The translations under genes and the position numbers were made by a program. The notes beneath the pieces are model-generated. The model searched no databases. It was not told where the DNA came from and was given only the letters and a program-made list of their open reading frames with translations. From assembly GCA_905197665.1 (NCBI GenBank), contig CAJJZP010000011.1, positions 1-64,000 of the forward strand: a stretch of DNA of 64,000 nt, given 5' to 3'. Positions within the stretch are counted from its first letter, which is position 1, and every line of letters starts with the position of its first letter. This DNA is from an uncultured Collinsella sp. Its GTDB lineage: Bacteria > Actinomycetota > Coriobacteriia > Coriobacteriales > Coriobacteriaceae. Shown piece after piece: positions 39,337 through 46,406 of this stretch.

Positions 39337-40407
39337 ATGGTCCATTTGTCCGATGTGGTGGTGATGGAAGTGTCTAATACCGTTTTCAAGCACAAGCATA
39401 CGACTCGCAACACGTTGGCGCGGAATAGGACGCTCGCGCGACTCACGGAGGCGACCGAGCAAGGTGCGCTGCTCGCAACGCATGACAATGCCGAGCTCAT
39501 GTGGCTGCGGCGTCATGTTGGAACCGACGATATCGCGGAACCCGAGCCGTATTTGTTCTGCTTTCAACATGATTGGGATGCGCTGACGCCGACGGAGCGA
39601 GCGCTGCGGGCCATCAAAGGGCTTGCGGAGTTTCATCCCGATTGGGCGTTTTGGGGCTATGACGCGGCACTTTTGTGGGGTCTGGAGGTGCCGAATGATC
39701 TGCTTGGGCCACGATATCTTGTTAAGACAGGTTGCTCGGTGCCGCTGAGTGCAGGATGTCGGCTGTTGCGTCCGCAGGCGGCGGGCGCACTTGAACAAGT
39801 CGACGGCGTGCAGGTGACGTCGTTTTGGCGCACGGTGGAGGATTGCCTACTGCGTGCACCGTTCTCCTACGGGTTGGCGATTGCCGATTCTGCACTGCGG
39901 GCGAAAGGCGTATCACGTGGGGATTTGTGCGAGCGCCTCCGCGCCGATTGCGAGGGCAGGCGAGGGTATCGCAGGGCACAGGTGATTGCGTCGTATGCGG
40001 ACGGGCTGTCTGAAAACGGCGGCGAGTCTCGGTTCCGAGCATTCTTTATTGCGTACGGCTTTCCGGTTCCGGAGCTGCAGGTGGAGTTTCGCGACCCGCT
40101 CGATCCGAGCCAGGTGTTTCGCGTCGACTATTTTTGGCGGCTCGAGGACGGGACGTGTGTCATCGGCGAGCTCGACGGAAAGGGGAAGTACACCTTGCAG
40201 AGCGGCGAGGGTCGGGAGTCGGCTGACCCATTCGTGGCAGAGCGTCAGCGGGAATCTCATCTGACAATGCTCGGGCATAAGGTGCTTCGGTTTACGTTTG
40301 ATGAGCTCAAGAATCCGGGGAAGCTGATCGAGAAAATGAGGCTGGCGGGTATTCCTCGGCAGGTTGAATTGGCTGAGGAGTGGAGATGCCAGTGGTATGG
40401 GCGCTGA
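39337..40407 (+). CDS. AbiEi-like protein with C-terminal nuclease-like domain
   Basis: 356-residue protein. Residues 15-80 look like a winged-helix AbiEi antitoxin N-domain (LARLTEATEQGALLATHDNAELMWLRR); the middle resembles the AbiEi body (FWGYDAALLWGLEVPN, then VTSFWRTVEDCLL). The C-terminal 110 residues have FRVDYFWRLEDGTCVIGELDGK and LGHKVLRFTFDEL, a pattern of Vsr/DUF559-like PD-(D/E)xK folds. It resembles stand-alone actinobacterial proteins and not a full AbiE toxin-antitoxin pair; no AbiEii toxin is adjacent. Start is uncertain: ATG 39337 has GGTGGAGG 10 nt upstream, but GTG 39331 and TTG 39313 are in frame. Palindrome arrays flank it on both sides. Confidence 0.7.
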   Translation: MVHLSDVVVMEVSNTVFKHKHTTRNTLARNRTLARLTEATEQGALLATHDNAELMWLRRHVGTDDIAEPEPYLFCFQHDWDALTPTERALRAIKGLAEFHPDWAFWGYDAALLWGLEVPNDLLGPRYLVKTGCSVPLSAGCRLLRPQAAGALEQVDGVQVTSFWRTVEDCLLRAPFSYGLAIADSALRAKGVSRGDLCERLRADCEGRRGYRRAQVIASYADGLSENGGESRFRAFFIAYGFPVPELQVEFRDPLDPSQVFRVDYFWRLEDGTCVIGELDGKGKYTLQSGEGRESADPFVAERQRESHLTMLGHKVLRFTFDELKNPGKLIEKMRLAGIPRQVELAEEWRCQWYGR

Positions 40408-40415
40408 GAGGTTTT

Positions 40416-40553
40416 GTCTCGATCTGTAACGTTTAGAGGCTGTTTGAGCTCGTAATTGTTACAGATCGAGACAAGCCGGTGAAACGTCGACCGAATGTCT
40501 CGATCTGTAACATCAAGGGGCCTAATAACCCTGTAGCTGTTACAGATCGAGAC
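40416..40553. repeat. Palindrome array D: two 57-bp units at 81-bp period
   Basis: Units at 40416-40472 and 40497-40553, each with a 27-nt interior. Both have perfectly matched arms, 17 bp when flanking bases are counted. The array begins 9 bp after the stop of the AbiEi-like gene and ends 150 bp before the amidohydrolase. Confidence 0.93.
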
Positions 40554-40702
40554 ATTTCCCTGGTGTCGCTGGGGTGGGACTGCAACGTATTCCGTCCCCC
40601 ACATCCCCTCTTTCCTCCGTTAACCGATATGTCTGTGGCAATCGGGCTGCACTGGATAACAATGGACAGATGTTCAAGTTTTCTGAGGGGGAGGAGCTCG
40701 AT

Positions 40703-42073
40703 ATGGCGTCTGCCGATCGTTCTACGTTGTTTATCAATGCGACCATTCTGGATGGCTCGGAGCATATGGAGCCGCAACCCGATATGGCCGTGGCCGTTGA
40801 GCGCGGTGTCATCACGTGGGTGGGGCCGAGTGCTGTGGCGCAGGCGCCTGCAGGTGCCGAGGTCATCGACCTGGCCGGCGCGTACCTCATGCCCGGCCTC
40901 ATCAATATGCATGTGCACCTGTGCGGCTCGGGCAAGCCTGTCTCGGCCGGCGATGCGGGCGCACTTATGAAGAAGCTCGATAATCCCGTGGGCCGCGCCA
41001 TCGTCCGCCGCATCCTCAAGGGCAGTGCCCAGCAGCAGCTGGCAAGCGGCGTGACCACAGTGCGCGGCGCGGGCGACCCGCTGTTTGCCGACATTGCCGT
41101 GCGCGACGCTATCGACGCCGGCAAGTATCAGGGTCCGCGCCTGGTAGCGCCGGGAACGGGCGTCACGGTGCCGGGCGGCCATGGCGCGGACTTGTTCGCC
41201 CAGGTGGCCAACAGCCCCGTCGAGGCAGCCGAGCAGGTGCGAGACCTGTATGCGCGCGGCGCCGACGTCATTAAGCTGTTCGTAACGGGCGGTGTGTTCG
41301 ATGCGACCGAGGTGGGCGAGCCGGGTGTGCTGCGTATGCCGGTGGAGGTTGCCGCGGCGGCGTGCAAGGCGGCGCACGAGGTGGGTCTGCCGGTTATGGC
41401 TCATGTCGAGAGCACCGAGGGCGTGAAGGCCGCGCTTGAGGCCGGGGTCGACACGATCGAGCACGGTGCCCCGATGACGCCCGAGATCCTGGAGCTGTAT
41501 CGCGGCGCCGCGGGCACACAGCTCGAGGGACGCGCGCCGAGCGTGACCTGCACGATCAGCCCGGCGCTGCCGTTTGTATTGCTCGACCCGGAAAAGACCC
41601 ATTCGACCGATACACAAAAGAAGAACGGCGACATCGTGTGCTCGGGCATCATCGAGAGCGCCCGTGCCGCACTGGAAGCTGGCATTAAGGTGGGCCTGGG
41701 CACGGACTCAAGCTGCCCGTTCGTGACGCAGTACGACATGTGGCGTGAGGTTGCCTATTTTGCCAAGTATGTCGGTGTGAGCAACGCCTTCGCGCTGCAT
41801 ACGGCTACGCAAGTCAACGCCGAGCTGCTGGGGCTGGGCGGCGAGACCGGTACGATCGAGTGCGGCAAGGCCGCCGATATCCTGGTGACGCGCAAGAATC
41901 CGCTCGATGACCTGTGCGCTCTGCGTGAGCCGACGCATGTGATGTGTCGCGGTGATCTGGTACGCAAGCTCATGGTGAAGCGTATTCCCGAGGTGGACGC
42001 CGAGCTCGACGCGATTATGGCCATGCCTGCCGAAGCGCTGGCTGAGGAGCTGGCCTGCGACGGTGTGGCGTAG
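40703..42073 (+). CDS. Amidohydrolase (imidazolonepropionase / Xaa-Pro dipeptidase-like)
   Basis: Metal-dependent hydrolase of 456 residues. The first metal motif is NMHVHLCG near 68, a carboxylated-lysine candidate is in ADVIKLFVTGG near 190, and later metal ligands are the histidines of MAHVES and TIEHGAP and the aspartate of GLGTDSS near 335. The family includes prolidases and imidazolonepropionases, so the exact substrate is unknown. ATG 40703 follows GGGGAGGAG; an in-frame ATG at 40670 lacks a ribosome site. It is monocistronic with a strong terminator. Confidence 0.85.
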   Translation: MASADRSTLFINATILDGSEHMEPQPDMAVAVERGVITWVGPSAVAQAPAGAEVIDLAGAYLMPGLINMHVHLCGSGKPVSAGDAGALMKKLDNPVGRAIVRRILKGSAQQQLASGVTTVRGAGDPLFADIAVRDAIDAGKYQGPRLVAPGTGVTVPGGHGADLFAQVANSPVEAAEQVRDLYARGADVIKLFVTGGVFDATEVGEPGVLRMPVEVAAAACKAAHEVGLPVMAHVESTEGVKAALEAGVDTIEHGAPMTPEILELYRGAAGTQLEGRAPSVTCTISPALPFVLLDPEKTHSTDTQKKNGDIVCSGIIESARAALEAGIKVGLGTDSSCPFVTQYDMWREVAYFAKYVGVSNAFALHTATQVNAELLGLGGETGTIECGKAADILVTRKNPLDDLCALREPTHVMCRGDLVRKLMVKRIPEVDAELDAIMAMPAEALAEELACDGVA

Positions 42074-42106
42074 ATGTGACAAAGGGGCAGCTCCGTTGCC
42101 GCATGC

Positions 42107-42145
42107 AAAAAGCCGAGGTCTCAACACGAGGCCTCGGCTTTTTTA
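42107..42145 (+). terminator. Terminator after the amidohydrolase
   Basis: AAAAGCCGAGG pairs with CCTCGGCTTTT, with CTC/GAG pairing inside, and ends in TTTTTT; it would also work for the leftward gene at 42207. Confidence 0.9.
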
Positions 42146-42166
42146 TCGAACAAATACTTAAGATTT

Positions 42167-42195
42167 GGGACAAACAAACCTGATTAATTTGTCCC
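42167..42195. repeat. Small palindrome GGGACAAA...TTTGTCCC
   Basis: Perfect 8-bp arms enclose CAAACCTGATTAA, 11 bp before the end of the leftward zinc-ribbon gene. CAAACCTG resembles the interior of the repeats at 813 and 18161. Confidence 0.5.
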
Positions 42196-42206
42196 GCGTG
42201 CGGGCG

Positions 42207-42680
42207 CTAGGAGCGGGTTTCCATCTTGGCGTGGCACTTGGGGCAGGTGACGCGGATCTTGCCTTTGCCCTTGGGGACGGAGAGCATCTGGCCGCAGTTG
42301 GGGCACTTGAGGTATGCCGTGGTCTTGCGACCCTTCCACATCTTCTTGGCCGTGCGCTTGGCACGCTCAAAGTCTTCCTTGCTGGTACCGGCCGTGCGCG
42401 AGGCGTTGGCAGCCGCGGCGCCGCTACCCAAGCTCGCTACGAACTTGCCCAGGCCGGGGACGTTAGCGGTCGCGGCGACAAAGGCCGCGTTTTCCTTGCG
42501 ACGTGCGTCGATGTTTTTGGACAGGCCGCGCAGCACGCCAATCACGATTACGGCGATGGCAATCCAGCTGAGCCACTGGATATGGGCTATCGATCCGATC
42601 ATCGCGATGGCGATGCCGACAAAGCCCATAACGATGGTGAGCTCATCGGCACCATTGCGGCCCTTCATAAAGTCATTCAT
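42207..42680 (-). CDS. Membrane protein with C-terminal zinc ribbon
   Basis: 157 residues. Two hydrophobic helices at about 16-34 and 36-53 are followed by a basic linker (SKEDFERAKRTAKKMWKGRK) and a C-terminal zinc ribbon, CPNCG near 127 and CPKCH near 147. Such proteins are of unknown function; the ribbon suggests binding to nucleic acid or protein at the inner membrane face. The ATG 42680 follows AAAGG; an upstream ATG lies in repeat DNA. Confidence 0.8.
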   Translation of the reverse strand: MNDFMKGRNGADELTIVMGFVGIAIAMIGSIAHIQWLSWIAIAVIVIGVLRGLSKNIDARRKENAAFVAATANVPGLGKFVASLGSGAAAANASRTAGTSKEDFERAKRTAKKMWKGRKTTAYLKCPNCGQMLSVPKGKGKIRVTCPKCHAKMETRS

Positions 42681-42735
42681 GCAAATTGCCTTTCGTTCGA
42701 TATGCTGCACGCCTTTATACCCGATTTAGAGCAAG

Positions 42736-42791
42736 GGGGACAGGTCAATCTGCACAAGGTGGTGCAAACATACCTGTCCCCGATGCACCAA
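42736..42791. repeat. Inverted repeat with GGGGACAGGT arms
   Basis: GGGGACAGGT (42736-42745) and ACCTGTCCCC (42772-42781) are perfect 10-bp arms; TGCAC/GTGCA pair inside. The right half plus CGATGCACCAA is shared with 766-785. Confidence 0.65.
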
Positions 42792-42825
42792 GAAGGTGCA
42801 AAGCAGTCCGTCCCCAATGCCCCAA

Positions 42826-43098
42826 TTACTTGGAGAGCTTGTCGACGACGCGTTCGATCTCGGCGAGCTTGGCGGCTTTGAGGTCTTCGTCGCCCGATTC
42901 GATTGCCGAAGTCACGCAGCCCTCGATATGCGCCTTGAGCACGTCGGCGTTGATGCGCGCAATGAGCGCCTGCGTTGCCATGAGCTGCGTGGAAATATCG
43001 ACGCAGTAGCGGTCCTCATCGACCATCCGCAAGATGCCGTCGATCTGGCCGCGTGCCGTCTTGAGCATGCGGGTCACCGATTTGTGGTCTGCCATCAT
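42826..43098 (-). CDS. csoR: Copper-sensing repressor CsoR
   Basis: All-helical DNA-binding repressor of 90 residues that releases DNA on binding Cu(I). The three ligands of true copper sensors are present: C32, H57 and C61 (YCVDIS and KAHIEGC). The GQIDGILRM helix near 17-25 contributes to DNA binding. It is downstream of copZ and copA in one leftward unit, with a 48-bp gap to copZ. Its probable operator lies upstream of copA at 45914-45930. Confidence 0.92.
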   Translation of the reverse strand: MMADHKSVTRMLKTARGQIDGILRMVDEDRYCVDISTQLMATQALIARINADVLKAHIEGCVTSAIESGDEDLKAAKLAEIERVVDKLSK

Positions 43099-43146
43099 GG
43101 CGGGTCCTCGTTTCTGGTCGATGGGGTCGAATGCTTCTGGTAGCTG

Positions 43147-43368
43147 CTACGCGGCGGTCACGGACAGGGCGTGGAACTTCTCGCCGGCGCCCTCGACGGC
43201 GGCAGCGAGCTGCTCGGCGGTCACGGTGTCGGCGCACTCAACCTGGACGGTCTGGGTCTCGTGATCGGCGTCGGCGTCGGTCACGCCGGCAACGTTGAGC
43301 AACGCCGTCTCGACGGTGGCGTCGCAGTGGCCGCACATGAGGCCGGAAGTCTTGATTGTGTATCGCAT
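43147..43368 (-). CDS. copZ: Copper chaperone, HMA domain
   Basis: Cytoplasmic Cu(I) carrier of 73 residues with one ferredoxin-like HMA domain. The metal motif is LMCGHCDATVE, with cysteines at about 12 and 15 in the CxxC spacing. GAGGAAT precedes the ATG at 43368. It hands copper to the N-terminal HMA domain of CopA, encoded immediately upstream. A longer frame to 43479 runs through a hairpin and has no ribosome site. Confidence 0.9.
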   Translation of the reverse strand: MRYTIKTSGLMCGHCDATVETALLNVAGVTDADADHETQTVQVECADTVTAEQLAAAVEGAGEKFHALSVTAA

Positions 43369-43393
43369 CGGTATTCCTCTCTGTTGTGTCGGC

Positions 43394-43487
43394 TTTCCCA
43401 GGCACCCGACCTTGGCCTTCAAGCCGTCGCTCGCGTACCAAAGTACGCGTCGCTCCTCTTTCAGGTCAATCTCGGGCACCTGGAAAA
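43394..43487. repeat. Nested inverted repeat between copA and copZ
   Basis: Outer 16-base arms (43394-43409 and 43472-43487) match at 13 positions, and an inner perfect hairpin CGCGTAC/GTACGCG encloses CAAA (43432-43449). It fills the 147-bp gap between the two genes. It could modulate copZ expression or be a small inserted repeat; there is no T-run on the minus strand. Confidence 0.6.
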
Positions 43488-43515
43488 CCCGTTCTAAATG
43501 GACTTAAGGGTGAAC

Positions 43516-45855
43516 CTATTTTGCCACTTTAGGCTTAAAGGTTCGTAGGCGCAGCGCATTGCTTACGACGCACACGCTCGACAGGCTCATGGCCGCGGCG
43601 CCGAACATCGGCGAGAGCTGCCAACCGGTGAGGGGGAAGAACACGCCTGCCGCCAGCGGAATGCCGATGCCGTTGTAGAACAGCGCCCAGAACAGGTCCT
43701 GCTTGATGTTGCGGATCGTGGCGCGCGAAAGCTCGATGGCGCGCGCAACATCCATGAGGTCGCTGCGCATGAGTACCACGTCGGCGCCCTCCTTGGCGAT
43801 GTCGGCGCCGGTGCCGATCGCAAGGCCCACGTCGGCGCGCGCCAGGGCGGGGGAGTCGTTGATGCCGTCGCCCACCATGGCGACCTTGCCGCCCGCATCC
43901 TGCAGTTCGCGCACGTGGCGTTCCTTGTCGGCGGGGAGGACGTCGGCGATGACCTGTTCGCTGGTGAGTCCCACGCGGCGGGCGATAGCCTCGGCCGTCA
44001 CGCGGTTGTCGCCGGTGAGCATGCGCACGTCGACGCCGAGCTTGCGGAGCGCGGCGATGGCCTCGGCGCTCGTCTCCTTGACCTCATCAGCCACGGCGAT
44101 GGTGCCGACAAGCTCGCCGTTCTTGGCAAAGAACAGCGGCGTCTTGCCCTCGGCGGCAAATTGCTCGGCAAGGCCGGCGGGCACCTTCGCGCCCAGCTCG
44201 ACCATCAGGCGCACGTTGCCGGCAGCGATGACGTTTTGTCCCTCGCGCGCCGTAACGCCTCGTCCAGGCACGGCGGCAAAGTCCTCGACCGTGCGCGCCA
44301 CGATTCCGCGCGACTCACACTCGGCCATGATCGCCTCGGCCAGCGGGTGCTCGCTCGAGCGCTCCAGCGCGGCAGCGAGCTTCAGTAACGCCTTTTCACT
44401 CATAGCGGGCGAGCCGTCGGCGCGCGCGACAACCACAATGTCGGTCACGGCCGGCTTGCCGCGGGTGACCGTGCCCGTCTTATCGAGCACCACGGTGCCC
44501 ACGCTGCGCAGGTTCTCCAGCGCCTCAGCGCTCTTAAACAGAATGCCCATCTCGGCGCCCTTGCCGGTGCCCACCATAATGGCGACGGGCGTGGCCAGGC
44601 CGAGCGCGCACGGACAACTGATCACCAGCACGGCGACAGCGGAAGTGAGCGCCTCGTTGATGCTTCCGGTCAGCACCATCCACGCCACAAAAGTTACGGC
44701 AGAGATTACAAACACCACGGGCACGAACACGCCGGCGACTTTGTCGGCCATGCGGGCGATGGGCGCCTTGGTGGTGTTGGCGTCCTCGACGAGCTGGATA
44801 ATCTTGGCGAGCGACGTGTCGGCGCCCACACGCGTGGCGCGGAAGGTAAACGAGCCCGTGCGGTTGACCGTGGCCGCGTTGACGGTGGCACCAGCGGTCT
44901 TTTCCACGGGGATGGACTCGCCGGTGAGCGCACTCTCGTCCACGGCCGAGCTGCCCTCGAGCACCACGCCATCGACGGGGATGGACTCTCCGGGGCGTAC
45001 GCGCAGGACCTGGCCGGGAAGGATGCTGTCGACGTCGACGGTGGTCTCGGTGCCGTCCTCTGCCACGACGGTCGCGCTCTTGGGCGCCAGGTCGATGAGC
45101 GCCTCGATGGCGCCGCCGGTCTTGGATTTGCTGCGTGTCTCGAGGTATTTGCCCACGGTGACGAGCGACAGGATCGTGCCCGCACTCTCAAAATACAGGT
45201 TGCCCATGCTCGTCATCATGGCCTCGTGGATTTGCCCGGCGGCCAGCTGGTCGGCCATGATAAACATGGCGTAGAGCGACCAGGCGACGGAAGCGGTGGC
45301 GCCCACGGCAATAAGGGCGTCCATGGTGGGCGCGCCGTGCGCGAGCGATTTAAACCCGTTGATAAAGTACGCGTCGTTGACATAGACGATGGGGATAAGC
45401 AGGACGAGCTCGGTGAGGGCGAGCGTCATGCTGTGGGTATGGTCGGTGAAGACGCCGGGCAGCGGCCAGCCAAGCATGTGCCCCATGCCTATGTAGAACA
45501 GTGGGATGAGGAATACGATCGAGACGATGAGACGAGTGCGCATGGCAGAGGCGGCGGCCTCCAGTTTTTTGGTGGGCGACTCCATATGGGCGGCGCCGGA
45601 CCTGGCTTGCGTACTGCCGCTTTGGGCGGCGTCGGTGCCCGTGCTGACGGGTGAGGCCGAGTAGCCAGCGCGATCGACGGCGGTGCAGATGTCGTCGGGG
45701 GTGACCTGCGCGGGGTCGTAGTCCACCAGCATAGAGCCGGCGAGCAGATTGACCGCGACGCTCTCGACGCCGTCGAGCTTGCTCACGGCACGATCCACGT
45801 GCGCCTGGCAGGCGGCGCATGTCATGCCACCCACGTCGAACTTATCTTGAGCCAT
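43516..45855 (-). CDS. copA: Copper-exporting P1B-type ATPase
   Basis: Pumps Cu(I) out of the cell. The 779-residue protein starts with one HMA domain (GGMTCAACQAHVD near 8-20), followed by eight membrane helices. The transport motif is SCPCALGLATP near 430, the phosphorylation site DKTGTVTRG near 473, and the hinge MVGDGINDSPALA near 670. The ATG at 45855 follows AAAGGAG; the frame is open 14 codons upstream into the operator region. It heads the copA-copZ-csoR unit. Confidence 0.95.
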   Translation of the reverse strand: MAQDKFDVGGMTCAACQAHVDRAVSKLDGVESVAVNLLAGSMLVDYDPAQVTPDDICTAVDRAGYSASPVSTGTDAAQSGSTQARSGAAHMESPTKKLEAAASAMRTRLIVSIVFLIPLFYIGMGHMLGWPLPGVFTDHTHSMTLALTELVLLIPIVYVNDAYFINGFKSLAHGAPTMDALIAVGATASVAWSLYAMFIMADQLAAGQIHEAMMTSMGNLYFESAGTILSLVTVGKYLETRSKSKTGGAIEALIDLAPKSATVVAEDGTETTVDVDSILPGQVLRVRPGESIPVDGVVLEGSSAVDESALTGESIPVEKTAGATVNAATVNRTGSFTFRATRVGADTSLAKIIQLVEDANTTKAPIARMADKVAGVFVPVVFVISAVTFVAWMVLTGSINEALTSAVAVLVISCPCALGLATPVAIMVGTGKGAEMGILFKSAEALENLRSVGTVVLDKTGTVTRGKPAVTDIVVVARADGSPAMSEKALLKLAAALERSSEHPLAEAIMAECESRGIVARTVEDFAAVPGRGVTAREGQNVIAAGNVRLMVELGAKVPAGLAEQFAAEGKTPLFFAKNGELVGTIAVADEVKETSAEAIAALRKLGVDVRMLTGDNRVTAEAIARRVGLTSEQVIADVLPADKERHVRELQDAGGKVAMVGDGINDSPALARADVGLAIGTGADIAKEGADVVLMRSDLMDVARAIELSRATIRNIKQDLFWALFYNGIGIPLAAGVFFPLTGWQLSPMFGAAAMSLSSVCVVSNALRLRTFKPKVAK

Positions 45856-45913
45856 GGCTTCTCCTTTCTGTGACGTAGTGTCGGAAATGTTAACCAACCG
45901 ATACTATACACCC

Positions 45914-45930
45914 ATACCCCCTGGGGGTGT
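45914..45930 (-). promoter_or_regulatory. CsoR operator upstream of copA
   Basis: ATACCCCCTGGGGGTGT is a GC-centred dyad of the type bound by CsoR (ATACCCCC then GGGGGTAT). On the minus strand it lies between TGGACA and TATAGT, i.e. inside the probable copA promoter, 58-75 bp before the start codon, so bound CsoR would block polymerase. Confidence 0.8.
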
Positions 45931-46006
45931 CCAGTATAGAAAGAAATGTATGACATTTCGTTACAGATGAGGGTGGCTGCTCAATCGTTGGCAGCTCATG
46001 TCAAAC

Positions 46007-46143
46007 ATCTCGATCTGTAACATCTAGCGGGGAAAATGACTTCTAACTGTTACAGATCGAGATTATGTTTTGCGATGTTTGAGTTCGTCTCAATCTGTAA
46101 CGTGTAGACCCGGTTTTGTCTCGTAACTGTTACAGATTGAGAC
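46007..46143. repeat. Palindrome array E: two 57-bp units at 80-bp period
   Basis: Units at 46007-46063 and 46087-46143 with 27-nt interiors. Unit 2 has the matched CAAT/ATTG arms, like unit 1 of array A. It stands in the divergent gap between copA and the helicase gene. A solitary half-arm, GTTACAGATGAG, lies at 45960-45971. Confidence 0.93.
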
Positions 46144-46406
46144 AATCGGCCCAGACCCGCCTCGTCATCTGTGGTTTACGTGGGGGCATGCGAAGCGCGG
46201 GTATACTAACCGGCGGCGAATCTGCTCCATCGCTTAGGGCCGCTGCGTCTGGACGGCGCGTGATAGGGCTGCCAAAGCGATCGCCAGCGTGCTGAGCAAC
46301 GTCCTCTCTGTGCGCACCTGTTTTGTATGTATTAGCGCACTACCAAGCACGCCCCGCGCGGCTGCATGCCGTGCCCATAACGCGTGCAGATAAGGAACAA
46401 CAACAT
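46144..46406 (+). promoter_or_regulatory. Promoter and long leader of the DEAD-box helicase
   Basis: A TATACT at 46201-46206 is the likely -10, giving an untranslated leader of about 195 nt. The leader is GC-rich, with complementary blocks such as GCGATCG and several GGC/GCC patches. Long structured leaders are common for helicase genes under cold or autoregulation; the structure was not computed. Confidence 0.45.
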
